Source: Blautia pseudococcoides (GTDB lineage Bacteria > Bacillota > Clostridia > Lachnospirales > Lachnospiraceae). From it: DNA of 64,000 nt. Of this stretch, positions 18,497 to 27,217 are shown piece after piece. A program made the position numbers and the translations under genes. The stretch covers positions 835,001-899,000 of the forward strand of contig NZ_CP015405.2 in assembly GCF_001689125.2 (NCBI RefSeq). Direction: 5' to 3'. Numbering within the stretch: position 1 is the stretch's first letter; each line of letters begins with the position of its first letter. Under the pieces are notes generated by a model. The model was not told the DNA's origin. It ran no database searches and saw only the letters and a program-made list of their open reading frames with translations.

Positions 18497-19381
18497 ATGA
18501 AGTGCGAGATTGAAGAGTTTATAGCCTATTTACATAACACCAAAGGCACTTCCAAAAATACAGAAGTATCCTATGAACGGGATTTGCGAAAGATGGAACA
18601 GTTTCTGGGGAATGAAGGAGTGGACAGGGTTCAGAATGTGACTGCCACGAATCTGAATTCTTTTGAGATGTATCTAGAGCGGGAGAAATTTGCCGCTTCC
18701 ACTATTTCCAGGAGTATCGCGTCAATGCGTGCTTTTTTTCAGTATTGCTGTCAGCAGGGATTGCTTTTGGAGAATCCGGCAGACATACTGAAGGCGCCTA
18801 AGATTGAAAAGAAGATGCCTGGGATTCTTACTGTAGAAGAAGTCGATTTGTTGTTGAACCAGCCAAAGGAAAATACAGCCAAGGGTGTCCGGGATAAAGC
18901 AATGCTGGAACTTTTATACGCTACAGGAATCCGGGTGAGCGAGCTGATTGGATTGAAGTTGGAAAATATAAATTTAAAACTGGGATATATCACCTGTGAG
19001 GCCAGCGAAAAGGAGAGGGTAATACCTTTTGGAAACGCGGCGAAAAAGGCGGTGAAGGAATATCTGGAGCAGGCGAGGGAGGAGCTTTTAAGCCATAAAG
19101 AAAGCGACTGCCTGTTTGTTAATTGTTCCGGAAAACCCATGAGCAGGCAGGGATTTTGGAAGGTGCTGAAGACATACGCAGCCTCTGCAGGGATTCAGCA
19201 GGATATAACACCTCATACACTTAGGCATTCCTTTGCAGCCCACCTGGTGCAGAACGGTGCGGATTTAAAGAGTGTACAGGAGATGCTGGGGCATTCTGAT
19301 ATATCTACAACCCAGATTTATCTGAATATGAATGTGAACAAGATCAGAGATGTGTATCTGAAGGCACATCCGAGAAAATAG
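18497..19381 (+). CDS. xerD: Tyrosine recombinase XerD
   Basis: Site-specific recombinase that resolves chromosome dimers at dif with its partner. The 294-residue protein has the N-terminal SAM-like core-binding domain (1-95) and the catalytic domain with R146 (GIRVSEL), H240 and R243 (HTLRHSF), H266 (GHSDIS) and nucleophile Y275. All catalytic residues are present. ATG follows GAGGGAT. Its place after spoIIM supports XerD rather than an integrase of a mobile element. Confidence 0.9.
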   Translation: MKCEIEEFIAYLHNTKGTSKNTEVSYERDLRKMEQFLGNEGVDRVQNVTATNLNSFEMYLEREKFAASTISRSIASMRAFFQYCCQQGLLLENPADILKAPKIEKKMPGILTVEEVDLLLNQPKENTAKGVRDKAMLELLYATGIRVSELIGLKLENINLKLGYITCEASEKERVIPFGNAAKKAVKEYLEQAREELLSHKESDCLFVNCSGKPMSRQGFWKVLKTYAASAGIQQDITPHTLRHSFAAHLVQNGADLKSVQEMLGHSDISTTQIYLNMNVNKIRDVYLKAHPRK

Positions 19382-19382
19382 A

Positions 19383-19421
19383 GGACCCGAAAAGAGATGA
19401 GTTTTCGGATCCTTTCTTTTT
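19383..19421 (+). terminator. Terminator after xerD
   Basis: GGACCCGAAAA pairs with TTTTCGGATCC, followed by TTTCTTTTT. Confidence 0.8.
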
Positions 19422-19438
19422 GGGAAAAATTTACGAAA

Positions 19439-19485
19439 AAGGCATTTGTATCCCTATTTTAAAGTTGGATACAAATGCCTTTTGT
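19439..19485. terminator. Terminator of aroF (bidirectional)
   Basis: AAGGCATTTGTATCC and GGATACAAATGCCTT pair perfectly over 15 bases. AT-rich sequence flanks both sides. It lies 40 bases beyond the aroF stop on the minus strand. Confidence 0.8.
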
Positions 19486-19525
19486 TTATGTCCGAAGAAC
19501 GTTCACGGAGCCTGCATTCTATGGT

Positions 19526-20557
19526 TTAGCACAGCTCTGCAATGGTATAGAGAAGTTTTTCTGTTTCCTCCCAGCCAAGGCAGGGGTCTGTGATGGATTT
19601 TCCATAAATATGGTCAGGACCGATTTTCTGGCAGCCGGATACCAGATAGCTTTCAAGCATGACACCTTTCACCAGGTGGCGGATATCACGGGATACCAGG
19701 CGGCTGTGCAGCACTTCTTTTATAATGCGGACTTGCTGTTCGTATTTCTTGCCGGAGTTGGCATGGTTGGCATCAATAATGACAGCGGGATTTTCCAGGT
19801 CACGGTCATTGTACATTTCCAGAAGAAGCTGCAGATCTTCATAATGGTAGTTGGGAAGAGTGTTGCCGTGTTTGTTCACCGCACCTCGCAGAATGGTGTG
19901 GGTGAGCGGATTCCCTTCTGTCTTGACTTCCCATCCTCTGGAGATAAAGTCATGGCCCTGCTGTGCGGCAACTACGGAGTTGAGCATAACAGAGAAATCC
20001 CCGCTGGTGGGGTTCTTCATACCAACAGGAACATCCAGGCCGCTTACCATAAGACGGTGTTCCTGGTTTTCCACAGAACGGGCGCCGATTGCCACGTAGG
20101 AGAGCAGGTCAGACAGATAGTGATAGTTGTCCGGGTATAGCATCTCGTCCGCGGAGCTGAGTCCTGTCTCCTGCAGGGAGCGGATATGCATATGGCGGAT
20201 GGCAAGAATGCCTGCCAGTACGTCCGGTTTTGCCTCCGGGTCCGGCTGGTGCAGCATACCCTTGTAGCCCTCTCCCGTAGTACGGGGTTTGTTGGTGTAA
20301 ATACGGGGAACCAGTACCAGGCGGTCTTCTACTTTGTTCTGGATCTTTGCGAGACGGTTGGTATAGTCGCATACAGAATCTTCATTGTCTGCGGAACAGG
20401 GGCCAACGATGACAAGGAATTTGTCGGAAGCGCCTGTGATGACATCACAGATCATTTTGTCTCTTTTAGCTTTTATCTGTTTCAGCTCTTCGGATACAGG
20501 GGCCTGTGCCTTGATTTCATCCGGAGAGGGCAGTTGTTTTACAAATTTGAAGCTCAT
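19526..20557 (-). CDS. aroF: 3-deoxy-7-phosphoheptulonate synthase (class I)
   Basis: Condenses phosphoenolpyruvate and erythrose 4-phosphate, the first step of the shikimate pathway. The 343-residue product resembles the AroF/AroG/AroH family: VIVGPCSADNEDS near residue 50, PRTTGEGYKGM, GMKNPTSGD, and the DANHANSGK metal-site motif, ending with ITDPCLGWEETE. I start at ATG 20557 because AAAGGAGATAACT precedes it; a frame from 20602 lacks a ribosome site. It stands alone. The symbol is generic, as the feedback type (Phe, Tyr or Trp) cannot be read with certainty. Confidence 0.92.
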   Translation of the reverse strand: MSFKFVKQLPSPDEIKAQAPVSEELKQIKAKRDKMICDVITGASDKFLVIVGPCSADNEDSVCDYTNRLAKIQNKVEDRLVLVPRIYTNKPRTTGEGYKGMLHQPDPEAKPDVLAGILAIRHMHIRSLQETGLSSADEMLYPDNYHYLSDLLSYVAIGARSVENQEHRLMVSGLDVPVGMKNPTSGDFSVMLNSVVAAQQGHDFISRGWEVKTEGNPLTHTILRGAVNKHGNTLPNYHYEDLQLLLEMYNDRDLENPAVIIDANHANSGKKYEQQVRIIKEVLHSRLVSRDIRHLVKGVMLESYLVSGCQKIGPDHIYGKSITDPCLGWEETEKLLYTIAELC

Positions 20558-20773
20558 AGTTATCTCCTTTGTTTGACTTTCTAGTTGACTATTATAATAC
20601 AAAACCTTCCAGTTGTCGACAGTTTTGAGTAATTTTTTGCTTTAAAGCGTTTAAGCGGTGAAGATTAGAACTGCAAGGAGTAAAACTCTATGGACTGGGA
20701 GGTGGTGAACAGGAGCGTTTTTGTCAGGCGGAGCCGGAAGGAAAGAAAAATGTTACAGACATATTAAAAAATC

Positions 20774-20802
20774 TTGACATATTTGTTCTATTGTAATAGA
20801 AT
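20774..20802 (+). promoter_or_regulatory. Promoter of the NlpC/P60-blaI-M56 operon
   Basis: Perfect TTGACA (20774-20779), 17-base spacer, TAGAAT (20797-20802). The -10 overlaps the first operator. Confidence 0.85.
20786..20801 (+). promoter_or_regulatory. BlaI-type operator 1
   Basis: TTCTATTGTAATAGAA is a palindrome with 7-base arms covering the spacer and -10 element. The operon encodes a BlaI-family repressor, so autorepression is the natural reading. Confidence 0.75.
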
Positions 20803-20811
20803 GAAAATGTA

Positions 20812-20827
20812 TTCTATTGCAGTAGAA
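20812..20827 (+). promoter_or_regulatory. BlaI-type operator 2
   Basis: TTCTATTGCAGTAGAA repeats operator 1 with one arm mismatch, 26 bases further downstream, covering the predicted start of transcription. Two spaced palindromes are typical for BlaI/MecI control. Confidence 0.75.
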
Positions 20828-20856
20828 CAAATAATATGGAAGGGAATAACAGGATT

Positions 20857-22203
20857 ATGAGAAAAAGACTCGTCTGCATTTTATTGGCTCTGACCTTGTG
20901 CGGCAGCCAGGTGTTGTCTGTATCGGCGGCCCGGGAAGAGGAGATTCAGGCAGAGAAAGAAGAGAATGCCAGAAAACTTTCGGATGCAAATCAAAAGATA
21001 GATGATCTGGAATACCGGAAACAGCAGATACTCTCTGCCGTTGACGAGCTGGATCAAAGGCTTGTCAGGGTCCTTGCGCAGATTGACCTGTTAAAGGAGC
21101 AGATCACGGGAAAAGAGACGGAGATAGAGGGGACCCATACCAGACTTGGAGAGGCAGAAGAAGCAGAACAGAAGCAGTATAAGGCCATGAAAAAGAGAAT
21201 CCAGTACATATACGAAAAGGGCGGACAAACCGCATGGATGCTCTCCATTCTGGAAGCGGGGGATTTATCGGATTTTCTAAACAAGGCGGAATATACGGAG
21301 AAGCTGTATGGCTACGACAGAAAAAGCCTGGAGGAATATGCAGAGACGATCAGACAGGTTAAGGAATTATCTGAAAAGCTGACTGCAGAGAAAGCGGAAC
21401 TGGAAGTAATGAAAAATGAGCAGGAACTGCAGAAGGCGTCTTTAGAGACATCCCTGGATGAGAAAAAGGCGGCGGCCGATGACTATGAAACACAGCTTGA
21501 GGCAGTGCAGGCCCAGGCATCCCAGTATAAAGTCCTGATAGAGGAGCAGAACCAGGAACTTAGGCGTCTGGAGGAGGCCAGAAAGAAAGAGGCAGAAAAA
21601 CAGGCGCAGGAGGCAGCAAGATCACAGGCAGCAGAGAATTCCAGAAGCAGCACAGAGGAACAGTCCTCCGGTCCAAAGGTGATGGATTCTGGTACAAACA
21701 GCAACAAAGAAAGCGGGCCGGTTTTAAATGAGCCGGATTCTTCGGCTGGGCCTGAAAGTACAGATACGTCTGAGAACACGGAGATATCTGATACAGACAC
21801 TTCTCCGGATACTAAGGAGCATAACACCTCCGAAAGCGGAAGAATCAGCGGTGAGGATGTTGTCAATTATGCACTGCAGTTTGTGGGCAGACGCTATGTG
21901 TGGGGCGGTGAGAGCCTGACAGACGGTGTGGACTGCTCCGGGTTTACTATGAAGGTATATGAACATTTCGGAATCAGTCTTCCGCACTATACCGGAGATC
22001 AGGAGCAGTGCGGCAGAGGGGTATCCTACGCGGAGGCACAGCCGGGGGACCTGATCCTCTATTCAGGTCATGTGGCGATCTATATGGGCGGTGGTCAGAT
22101 CGTACATGCTGCCAATAGCCAGCCTTATCCAAAGGGAGGGATCAAAGTCAGTGACAATGCCGCTTATATGCCAATAGTTGCAGTGAGACGCCTGATAGGT
22201 TAA
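20857..22203 (+). CDS. Secreted coiled-coil NlpC/P60 peptidoglycan hydrolase
   Basis: Exported cell-wall D,L-endopeptidase of about 448 residues. A signal peptide (residues 1-27, ending near SVSAA) is followed by a long coiled coil (about 30-245), a Ser/Thr/Glu-rich linker (about 250-330) and a C-terminal NlpC/P60 domain. Catalytic C360 (DCSG), H405 (GHVAIY) and H417 (HAAN) are present. The arrangement resembles CwlO/PcsB-type hydrolases regulated through the coiled coil. I prefer ATG 20857 over 20836, since the signal peptide begins MRKRL; neither has a strong ribosome site. It is the first gene under the BlaI-type operators, so its expression should rise when the repressor is inactivated. 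Confidence 0.88.
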   Translation: MRKRLVCILLALTLCGSQVLSVSAAREEEIQAEKEENARKLSDANQKIDDLEYRKQQILSAVDELDQRLVRVLAQIDLLKEQITGKETEIEGTHTRLGEAEEAEQKQYKAMKKRIQYIYEKGGQTAWMLSILEAGDLSDFLNKAEYTEKLYGYDRKSLEEYAETIRQVKELSEKLTAEKAELEVMKNEQELQKASLETSLDEKKAAADDYETQLEAVQAQASQYKVLIEEQNQELRRLEEARKKEAEKQAQEAARSQAAENSRSSTEEQSSGPKVMDSGTNSNKESGPVLNEPDSSAGPESTDTSENTEISDTDTSPDTKEHNTSESGRISGEDVVNYALQFVGRRYVWGGESLTDGVDCSGFTMKVYEHFGISLPHYTGDQEQCGRGVSYAEAQPGDLILYSGHVAIYMGGGQIVHAANSQPYPKGGIKVSDNAAYMPIVAVRRLIG

Positions 22204-22241
22204 AATAGAGGTAACAAACATATCAGGAAGGAAGCTTTGCC

Positions 22242-22601
22242 ATGACAGTAAAGTTATTTGATTCGGAACTGAAAGTAATGGATTTGCTGTGGGAAAAGGG
22301 AGAGATCAGCGCCAGGGAAATAGCCATGTGTCTGAAAGAACAGGTTGGATGGAGCAAGACGACAACATACACAGTGATCAAAAAGTGTATCGACAAAGGG
22401 GCCATAGAACGAATAGAACCTAATTTTATCTGCAGGCCTTTGGTCACCATCGAGGAGACCAGGGAGTTTGAGACGCAGGAACTGATAGATAAGATGTATG
22501 ATGGTTCCCCGGATTTGTTGGTTGCATCCATACTGGGAAGCAGAAAGCTGAAACGTGAAGACATTGAGAGGCTGAAAAAGCTGGTTGAAGATTTAAGGTG
22601 A
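22242..22601 (+). CDS. BlaI/MecI-family repressor
   Basis: A 119-residue winged-helix repressor. The DNA-binding part covers residues 1-75 (ELKVMDLLWEKGEISAREIA, then WSKTTTYTVIKKCIDKGAI with the recognition helix), and the C-terminal helices (80-119) form the dimer. In this family an M56 sensor protease triggers cleavage or removal of the repressor. ATG follows AGGAAGGAAG. The M56 gene starts 13 bases downstream. The likely targets are the two palindromes at 20786-20827. Confidence 0.9.
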   Translation: MTVKLFDSELKVMDLLWEKGEISAREIAMCLKEQVGWSKTTTYTVIKKCIDKGAIERIEPNFICRPLVTIEETREFETQELIDKMYDGSPDLLVASILGSRKLKREDIERLKKLVEDLR

Positions 22602-22613
22602 GCGAGGTGTATT

Positions 22614-23996
22614 ATGCACATTGGGATAATGGGTACACAGGCATCTCTGCTGGTTTTGACGGCAGTTTTTCTCAGAATGCTTTTGCTCTACCGGATTCCT
22701 AAGCGCACCTTTGTTTTTTTATGGTGGGCGGCAGCTTTTAGGCTTTTGATTCCCTTTTCTGTGGAGACAAAATGGAATATCTACAGCTTATGGCAAAGGA
22801 CCGGCTGTAGTATCCGGTCCAATAAAATATTTTCAGGCCATGGGATCGTGGCGGGAGAGGACACAGGGGCAGTTCAAATGGGGCATGATGTTTTGCAGGC
22901 AGCCGCAGCAGGCAAAGCAGGCGGGGTTTCTGTGGGATTTTGTGTTTGGATAACAGGTGCCGTGGCGATGGCCTGTTTTTTTCTTCTGGTACATATCCGC
23001 TTTGTACTACACGCGAAAACTTCCCTGCCGACAGGGAGCAAAGAGGTACGATCTTGGCAGAAAAAGCATATATGCAGGCGGCAGGTCCGCATCAGAACCC
23101 TGGATACCATCTCCTCCCCCATGACTTATGGTATCCTTCGCCCGGTCATTCTTCTGCCCTCCCGATTTCATTTTTTAGATCCGGAAGCTTTGGCCTATGT
23201 GCTGGAACATGAGTGGATCCATATCAGAAGAATGGATGTGGGGTTAAAGTACCTTCTGGCAGCAGCCCTTTGTGTGCACTGGATTAATCCTGTGGTGTGG
23301 ATCCTTTTTTTCCTGGCCCAGCGTGACATGGAGCTGGCCTGTGATGAAAAGGTGGTAAAGACCGGTTGGCCGAACCAGAGGGAGAAATATGCCATGCTTC
23401 TTCTGGGACTGGAAGAACAAAGGGAATGGGGGAAGATATCAGGAGTACGGTTTTCTGAAAAATGGATGGCCGGCAGACTGAGAGCTGTCATGAAGGTGAG
23501 AAAATGGACCGCCGGCAGTGCGTTTGCGGCAGCCCTTCTCATTGGAGTGCCTGTAGTGCTGTTTTTTACAGGCACCGGTATAAAGGCAGAAGGTTTGAAA
23601 GTTCACCTGAAAGTGGAAGATAAATTTACGCTGGGGGAACAGGCCGCAGTTTATGCCAGATCACTTGTGGGCAAACCGTATATGTATAATGGAAAGAATC
23701 TTTTAGGCGGAACGGACTGTACGGGATTTGTGAAAGCTGTTTATCAGGAGTTTGGAATATCTCTTCCGGACCATATGAAGGACATGGCCGGACAGGGGCA
23801 GGAAGCAGACGGGGAAACCCCGGGACCGGGCAGTATTGTATTTTACGGAAAGGATCAAGTACCGGAACACGTGGCGATCAGTTTGGGAGACGGCAAAGTG
23901 GTGCATGCCAGCAACGCCAGAGAGGGCGTAAAAATTTCACCGCTCAGGTACAGGGAAATCTGTAAAGTGATTGCTATCCCATACCAGATAAAGTAG
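22614..23996 (+). CDS. M56 (BlaR1-like) sensor metalloprotease fused to NlpC/P60
   Basis: A 460-residue membrane protein. The N-terminal part has helices at about 10-30, 32-50 and 110-132 and the M56 zinc site H199-E200-x-x-H203 with downstream ELACDE supplying the third ligand (E241). A final helix lies at 302-320. The C-terminal extracellular domain (about 340-460) is not a penicillin-binding sensor as in BlaR1/MecR1 but a NlpC/P60 domain with C369 (GTDCTG), H419 (EHVAI) and H431 (HASN). The complete triad suggests it can still bind or cut peptidoglycan peptides. With the BlaI gene next to it, it probably senses the state of the wall and relieves repression of the operon. The last point is inference. 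Confidence 0.88.
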   Translation: MHIGIMGTQASLLVLTAVFLRMLLLYRIPKRTFVFLWWAAAFRLLIPFSVETKWNIYSLWQRTGCSIRSNKIFSGHGIVAGEDTGAVQMGHDVLQAAAAGKAGGVSVGFCVWITGAVAMACFFLLVHIRFVLHAKTSLPTGSKEVRSWQKKHICRRQVRIRTLDTISSPMTYGILRPVILLPSRFHFLDPEALAYVLEHEWIHIRRMDVGLKYLLAAALCVHWINPVVWILFFLAQRDMELACDEKVVKTGWPNQREKYAMLLLGLEEQREWGKISGVRFSEKWMAGRLRAVMKVRKWTAGSAFAAALLIGVPVVLFFTGTGIKAEGLKVHLKVEDKFTLGEQAAVYARSLVGKPYMYNGKNLLGGTDCTGFVKAVYQEFGISLPDHMKDMAGQGQEADGETPGPGSIVFYGKDQVPEHVAISLGDGKVVHASNAREGVKISPLRYREICKVIAIPYQIK

Positions 23997-24001
23997 TTGT
24001 T

Positions 24002-24037
24002 AAAACAGCGCTGGGTTTATTCACCCGGCGCTGTTTT
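24002..24037. terminator. Two-way terminator between M56 gene and flippase gene
   Basis: AAAACAGCGCTGGGT pairs with ACCCGGCGCTGTTTT. The stop codon of the minus-strand flippase gene lies inside the loop, so the converging genes share this structure. Confidence 0.85.
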
Positions 24038-25348
24038 CATGTAATCCTTTAAGAAATACAGAGTGAGAAGGGTGATTGCCAGTTCACTGACCAGCAGGCC
24101 CCACAGATATCCCAGAATGCCAAATTTGGGAATAATGAAGAATACAAAAAGCAGACGGATGGAAAGGCCAAGAAGGTTCTGGGCAAAATATTTTCCTGTC
24201 TCCCCCAATCCGTTCAGGATCCCGCTGAGCGTGCTGGAGAGATACAGGCAGGGACAGATAAAGGAGAGCGTCTTGATAAAGGTTCCCGCAAACTCATTTT
24301 TAAATAAAAACAGCCCCATAAAATCTCCGGTAAAATAAAAAACGGCTGTGGAGAGAAAGCCCAGAAGCAGGCAGTAACGTGTGGTAGTGAAGATAAGACT
24401 CCGTATTTTTTTATAATTTCCTATTGCCTGGTTTTCTGCCACGGAGGGCAGGAGCATGGCTGAGACGGCATTGGTGATGGCAGAGGGGAAAAGTATAAGC
24501 GGCAGCGCCATACCATTCAGTACACCATAGACAGAGAGTGCCGAGGCGCTGTCCATGCCGAAAAGCCGCAGATGGCCGGGGATCAGTACAGATTCCATGC
24601 TGTGAAGGATATTGATAAACAGCCTGTTGCCTGTTAGCGGCAGGGACAGGGACACAATGTCTTTTAAATCTTTTCCGGGCGCATGGATATTGCTGATCTG
24701 GTAATGATACTTTCTGTAATCCCAAAGAATAAAAAGCAGGGAAAAAAGCATGGAGACCAGTTCTCCTGCAAAAAGCCCCACAACTGCCAGCATAGGTGTG
24801 AGCGGGTGGCCTTCCCCGGTCCATACTAAATAGAGAAGATAAGTGGCACTCATGCGGGCAGTCTGTTCCACAAGCTGGGACCATGCGGGAATCCCGGTCT
24901 TCTTCCTGGCAATATAATAACCGTAGGCGCAGGAATGGAAGGTGCCCATAGGAATGGACAGGGAGGAGACGCGCAGCAGATCTGTACACTGCTCCTCCAG
25001 CAGGATATGTACGGCAAACCAGGAGGCATGGCGGTACAGCAAAAAGGTGACGGCAAAGGATATAGCCATGGACAGGGAAGTGGCGATCAGAAAAATATCC
25101 CGGGCGCCCTGTTCATCCTTCAGAGCAACCCTGGCGGCCACGAAGCGGGAGATCGCCGTCTGGATCCCTCCTACTGTCAGTGCAAAACAGAGGGTGTGGA
25201 TGGGAAAGATAAGCTGGTAGATACCCATCCCCTGTGCACCAATTGTCTGCGACAGGAATATTCTATAGAGAAACCCAAGGATTTTTGTCAGAAAACCGGC
25301 CAGAGTCAGGATAAGTGTTCCTTTCAGCAAAATATGTTTGTTATCCAT
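24017..25348 (-). CDS. MOP-superfamily lipid flippase (SpoVB/MurJ-like)
   Basis: An integral membrane protein of about 443 residues with 12-14 helices. The N-terminal GTLILTLAGFLTKILGFLYR and FPIHTLCFALTVGG patterns are typical of the polysaccharide-export/SpoVB branch of the MOP superfamily, which flips lipid-linked sugar or peptidoglycan precursors. SpoVB acts in cortex synthesis, but family members cannot be told apart reliably by eye. ATG 25348 follows AAAGGACTTCTT; a frame from 25423 lacks a ribosome site. Confidence 0.85.
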   Translation of the reverse strand: MDNKHILLKGTLILTLAGFLTKILGFLYRIFLSQTIGAQGMGIYQLIFPIHTLCFALTVGGIQTAISRFVAARVALKDEQGARDIFLIATSLSMAISFAVTFLLYRHASWFAVHILLEEQCTDLLRVSSLSIPMGTFHSCAYGYYIARKKTGIPAWSQLVEQTARMSATYLLYLVWTGEGHPLTPMLAVVGLFAGELVSMLFSLLFILWDYRKYHYQISNIHAPGKDLKDIVSLSLPLTGNRLFINILHSMESVLIPGHLRLFGMDSASALSVYGVLNGMALPLILFPSAITNAVSAMLLPSVAENQAIGNYKKIRSLIFTTTRYCLLLGFLSTAVFYFTGDFMGLFLFKNEFAGTFIKTLSFICPCLYLSSTLSGILNGLGETGKYFAQNLLGLSIRLLFVFFIIPKFGILGYLWGLLVSELAITLLTLYFLKDYMKTAPGE

Positions 25349-25431
25349 AAGAAGTCCTTTATAGTTACTAGCCGCAGAGAAAGCAACAGTAACTTTTATA
25401 GCCTTTTTCACAATATATTCCAAAAAGCATC

Positions 25432-25460
25432 TTGACAGAACAGGATAAGAATGATATTCT
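25432..25460 (+). promoter_or_regulatory. Promoter of the Rrf2-nifS-nifU-mnmA operon
   Basis: TTGACA (25432-25437), 17-base spacer, TATTCT (25455-25460). Confidence 0.75.
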
Positions 25461-25466
25461 ACAGTT

Positions 25467-25492
25467 AAATCCGAGTAAAACAGTCGGAATTT
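25467..25492 (+). promoter_or_regulatory. Candidate Rrf2/IscR-type operator
   Basis: AAATCCGAGT and CAGTCGGAATTT form an imperfect palindrome (CCGAGT against AGTCGG, one mismatch) just downstream of the -10 element. It resembles known Rrf2-family operators and would allow autoregulation by the first gene. Confidence 0.6.
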
Positions 25493-25510
25493 GAAAAGGA
25501 TGGTGATGAT

Positions 25511-25966
25511 TTGAAATTATCAACCAAAGGTAGGTACGGCTTGAGGGCCCTGATTGATTTGGCTTTGTACAGTGAATCAGAGGCTGTTTCCATACAGAGC
25601 ATTGCAACCCGCCAGAATATTTCTGACAGTTATTTGGAACAGCTGGTGCGCAAGTTGAAGAGTGCCGGGTTGGTAGTAAGTGTCCGCGGTGCGCAGGGCG
25701 GATATAAGCTTGCCAGACCTGCCGGTGAAATCTCCGTAGGGGATGTCCTTCGGGCACTGGAAGGCAGTCTGGATGCCGTTACCTGTAATGGAGGAGAAAA
25801 ACATAGCTGTCAGGGTGCTGACTTATGTGTCACCCGATATGTATGGCAGCGTATCAATAATAGTATAAAAGAAACCGTAGATTCCATCATGCTGGACCAG
25901 CTCGTAGAGGAAAGCCGCATTATGCGGGATAAGGGGCAGATTCAGGTGCAAAAATGTGACAATTAG
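25511..25966 (+). CDS. Rrf2-family (IscR-like) transcription regulator
   Basis: A 151-residue winged-helix regulator with the Rrf2 pattern MKLSTKGRYGLRALIDLAL and the recognition helix ISDSYLEQLVRKLKSAGLV. Cysteines 92, 100 and 106 lie where IscR binds its Fe-S cluster, with spacing C-x7-C-x5-C instead of x5/x5. It starts at TTG after GGATGGTGATG. It heads the nifS-nifU-mnmA operon and probably senses Fe-S status and controls its own promoter. Confidence 0.9.
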   Translation: MKLSTKGRYGLRALIDLALYSESEAVSIQSIATRQNISDSYLEQLVRKLKSAGLVVSVRGAQGGYKLARPAGEISVGDVLRALEGSLDAVTCNGGEKHSCQGADLCVTRYVWQRINNSIKETVDSIMLDQLVEESRIMRDKGQIQVQKCDN

Positions 25967-25978
25967 GAGAGAGGAAAT

Positions 25979-27178
25979 ATGAAGACAACAATATATCTGG
26001 ATAATGCAGCAACAACAAAGACAGCACAGGAGGTTGTAGATGCCATGCTTCCGTACTTCACAGAAAGCTATGGAAATCCATCCAGCATCTATGAGATCGG
26101 ACAGAGGAGTAAAGAGGCCATCACCAAAGCGAGAGGACAGATCGCAGAAGTGCTGGGCGCAAAAGCAGAAGAGATTTATTTTACCGCAGGCGGCAGCGAA
26201 GCAGATAACTGGGCGCTGAAAGCGGCATTTGAGGCATATAAAAATAAAGGAAACCATATTATCACCACAAAGATTGAGCATCACGCCATTCTGCACACCT
26301 GTGAATATCTGGAGAAACGCGGTGCAAAGGTGACATATCTGGATGTGGATGAGAATGGTATCGTAAAAATGGATGATCTGTTAAAAGCCATCACACCGGA
26401 GACGATCTTAATCTCTATTATGTTTGCCAACAATGAGATCGGCGCCATCCAGCCAATCAAGGAGATTGGTATGATCGCAAAAGAACACGATATTTTATTC
26501 CACACAGATGCGGTACAGGCATTCGGACAGGTTCCGATCCACGTGGATGAGATGAATATCGACATGCTGAGTTCCAGCGGCCATAAAATCAACGGACCAA
26601 AGGGAATTGGTTTCCTATATATCCGCAAGGGCGTGAAAATCCGCAGCTTTGTACATGGCGGTGCCCAGGAGAGGAAGAGAAGGGCAGGAACAGAGAATGT
26701 GCCGGCTATTGTGGGATACGGTGTAGCAGCAGAGCGCGCAGCCAGGACTATGGAGGAGCGCACAAAGAAAGAGATAGAGCTCAGGGATTATTTTATCGGC
26801 AGAATTTTAAATGAGATTCCTTATGTGCGCCTGAACGGCGATGCAAAAAGGCGTCTGCCAAATAACATTAATGTCAGCTTCCAGTTTATTGAGGGAGAAT
26901 CCCTTCTGATCATGCTGGATATGAAGGGGATCGCAGCATCAAGCGGTTCTGCATGTACCTCAGGGTCCCTGGACCCGTCCCATGTACTGCTTGCCATTGG
27001 CCTGCCTCATGAGATCGCCCACGGTTCTCTCAGAATGACCATCAGCGAGGAGACAACAAAAGAAGATCTGGATTATACACTGGATCAGATAAAGGAGATT
27101 GTAAACCGTCTGCGTGAACTTTCTCCGCTGTTTGAGGATTTCGTAAAAAAACAGAAACAAAAACAGAGCAGGGCCTGA
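25979..27178 (+). CDS. nifS: Cysteine desulfurase (NifS/IscS)
   Basis: PLP enzyme of 399 residues that takes sulfur from cysteine and passes it as a persulfide. PLP-binding K203 lies in SSSGHKINGPKG and catalytic C326 in SGSACTSGS. It supplies the scaffold protein and MnmA encoded downstream. ATG follows GGAGAGAGG, 12 bases after the regulator gene. Confidence 0.95.
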   Translation: MKTTIYLDNAATTKTAQEVVDAMLPYFTESYGNPSSIYEIGQRSKEAITKARGQIAEVLGAKAEEIYFTAGGSEADNWALKAAFEAYKNKGNHIITTKIEHHAILHTCEYLEKRGAKVTYLDVDENGIVKMDDLLKAITPETILISIMFANNEIGAIQPIKEIGMIAKEHDILFHTDAVQAFGQVPIHVDEMNIDMLSSSGHKINGPKGIGFLYIRKGVKIRSFVHGGAQERKRRAGTENVPAIVGYGVAAERAARTMEERTKKEIELRDYFIGRILNEIPYVRLNGDAKRRLPNNINVSFQFIEGESLLIMLDMKGIAASSGSACTSGSLDPSHVLLAIGLPHEIAHGSLRMTISEETTKEDLDYTLDQIKEIVNRLRELSPLFEDFVKKQKQKQSRA

Positions 27179-27217
27179 GAAAATAATAAAACAGACAAAT
27201 TATGGAGGAAATATATT

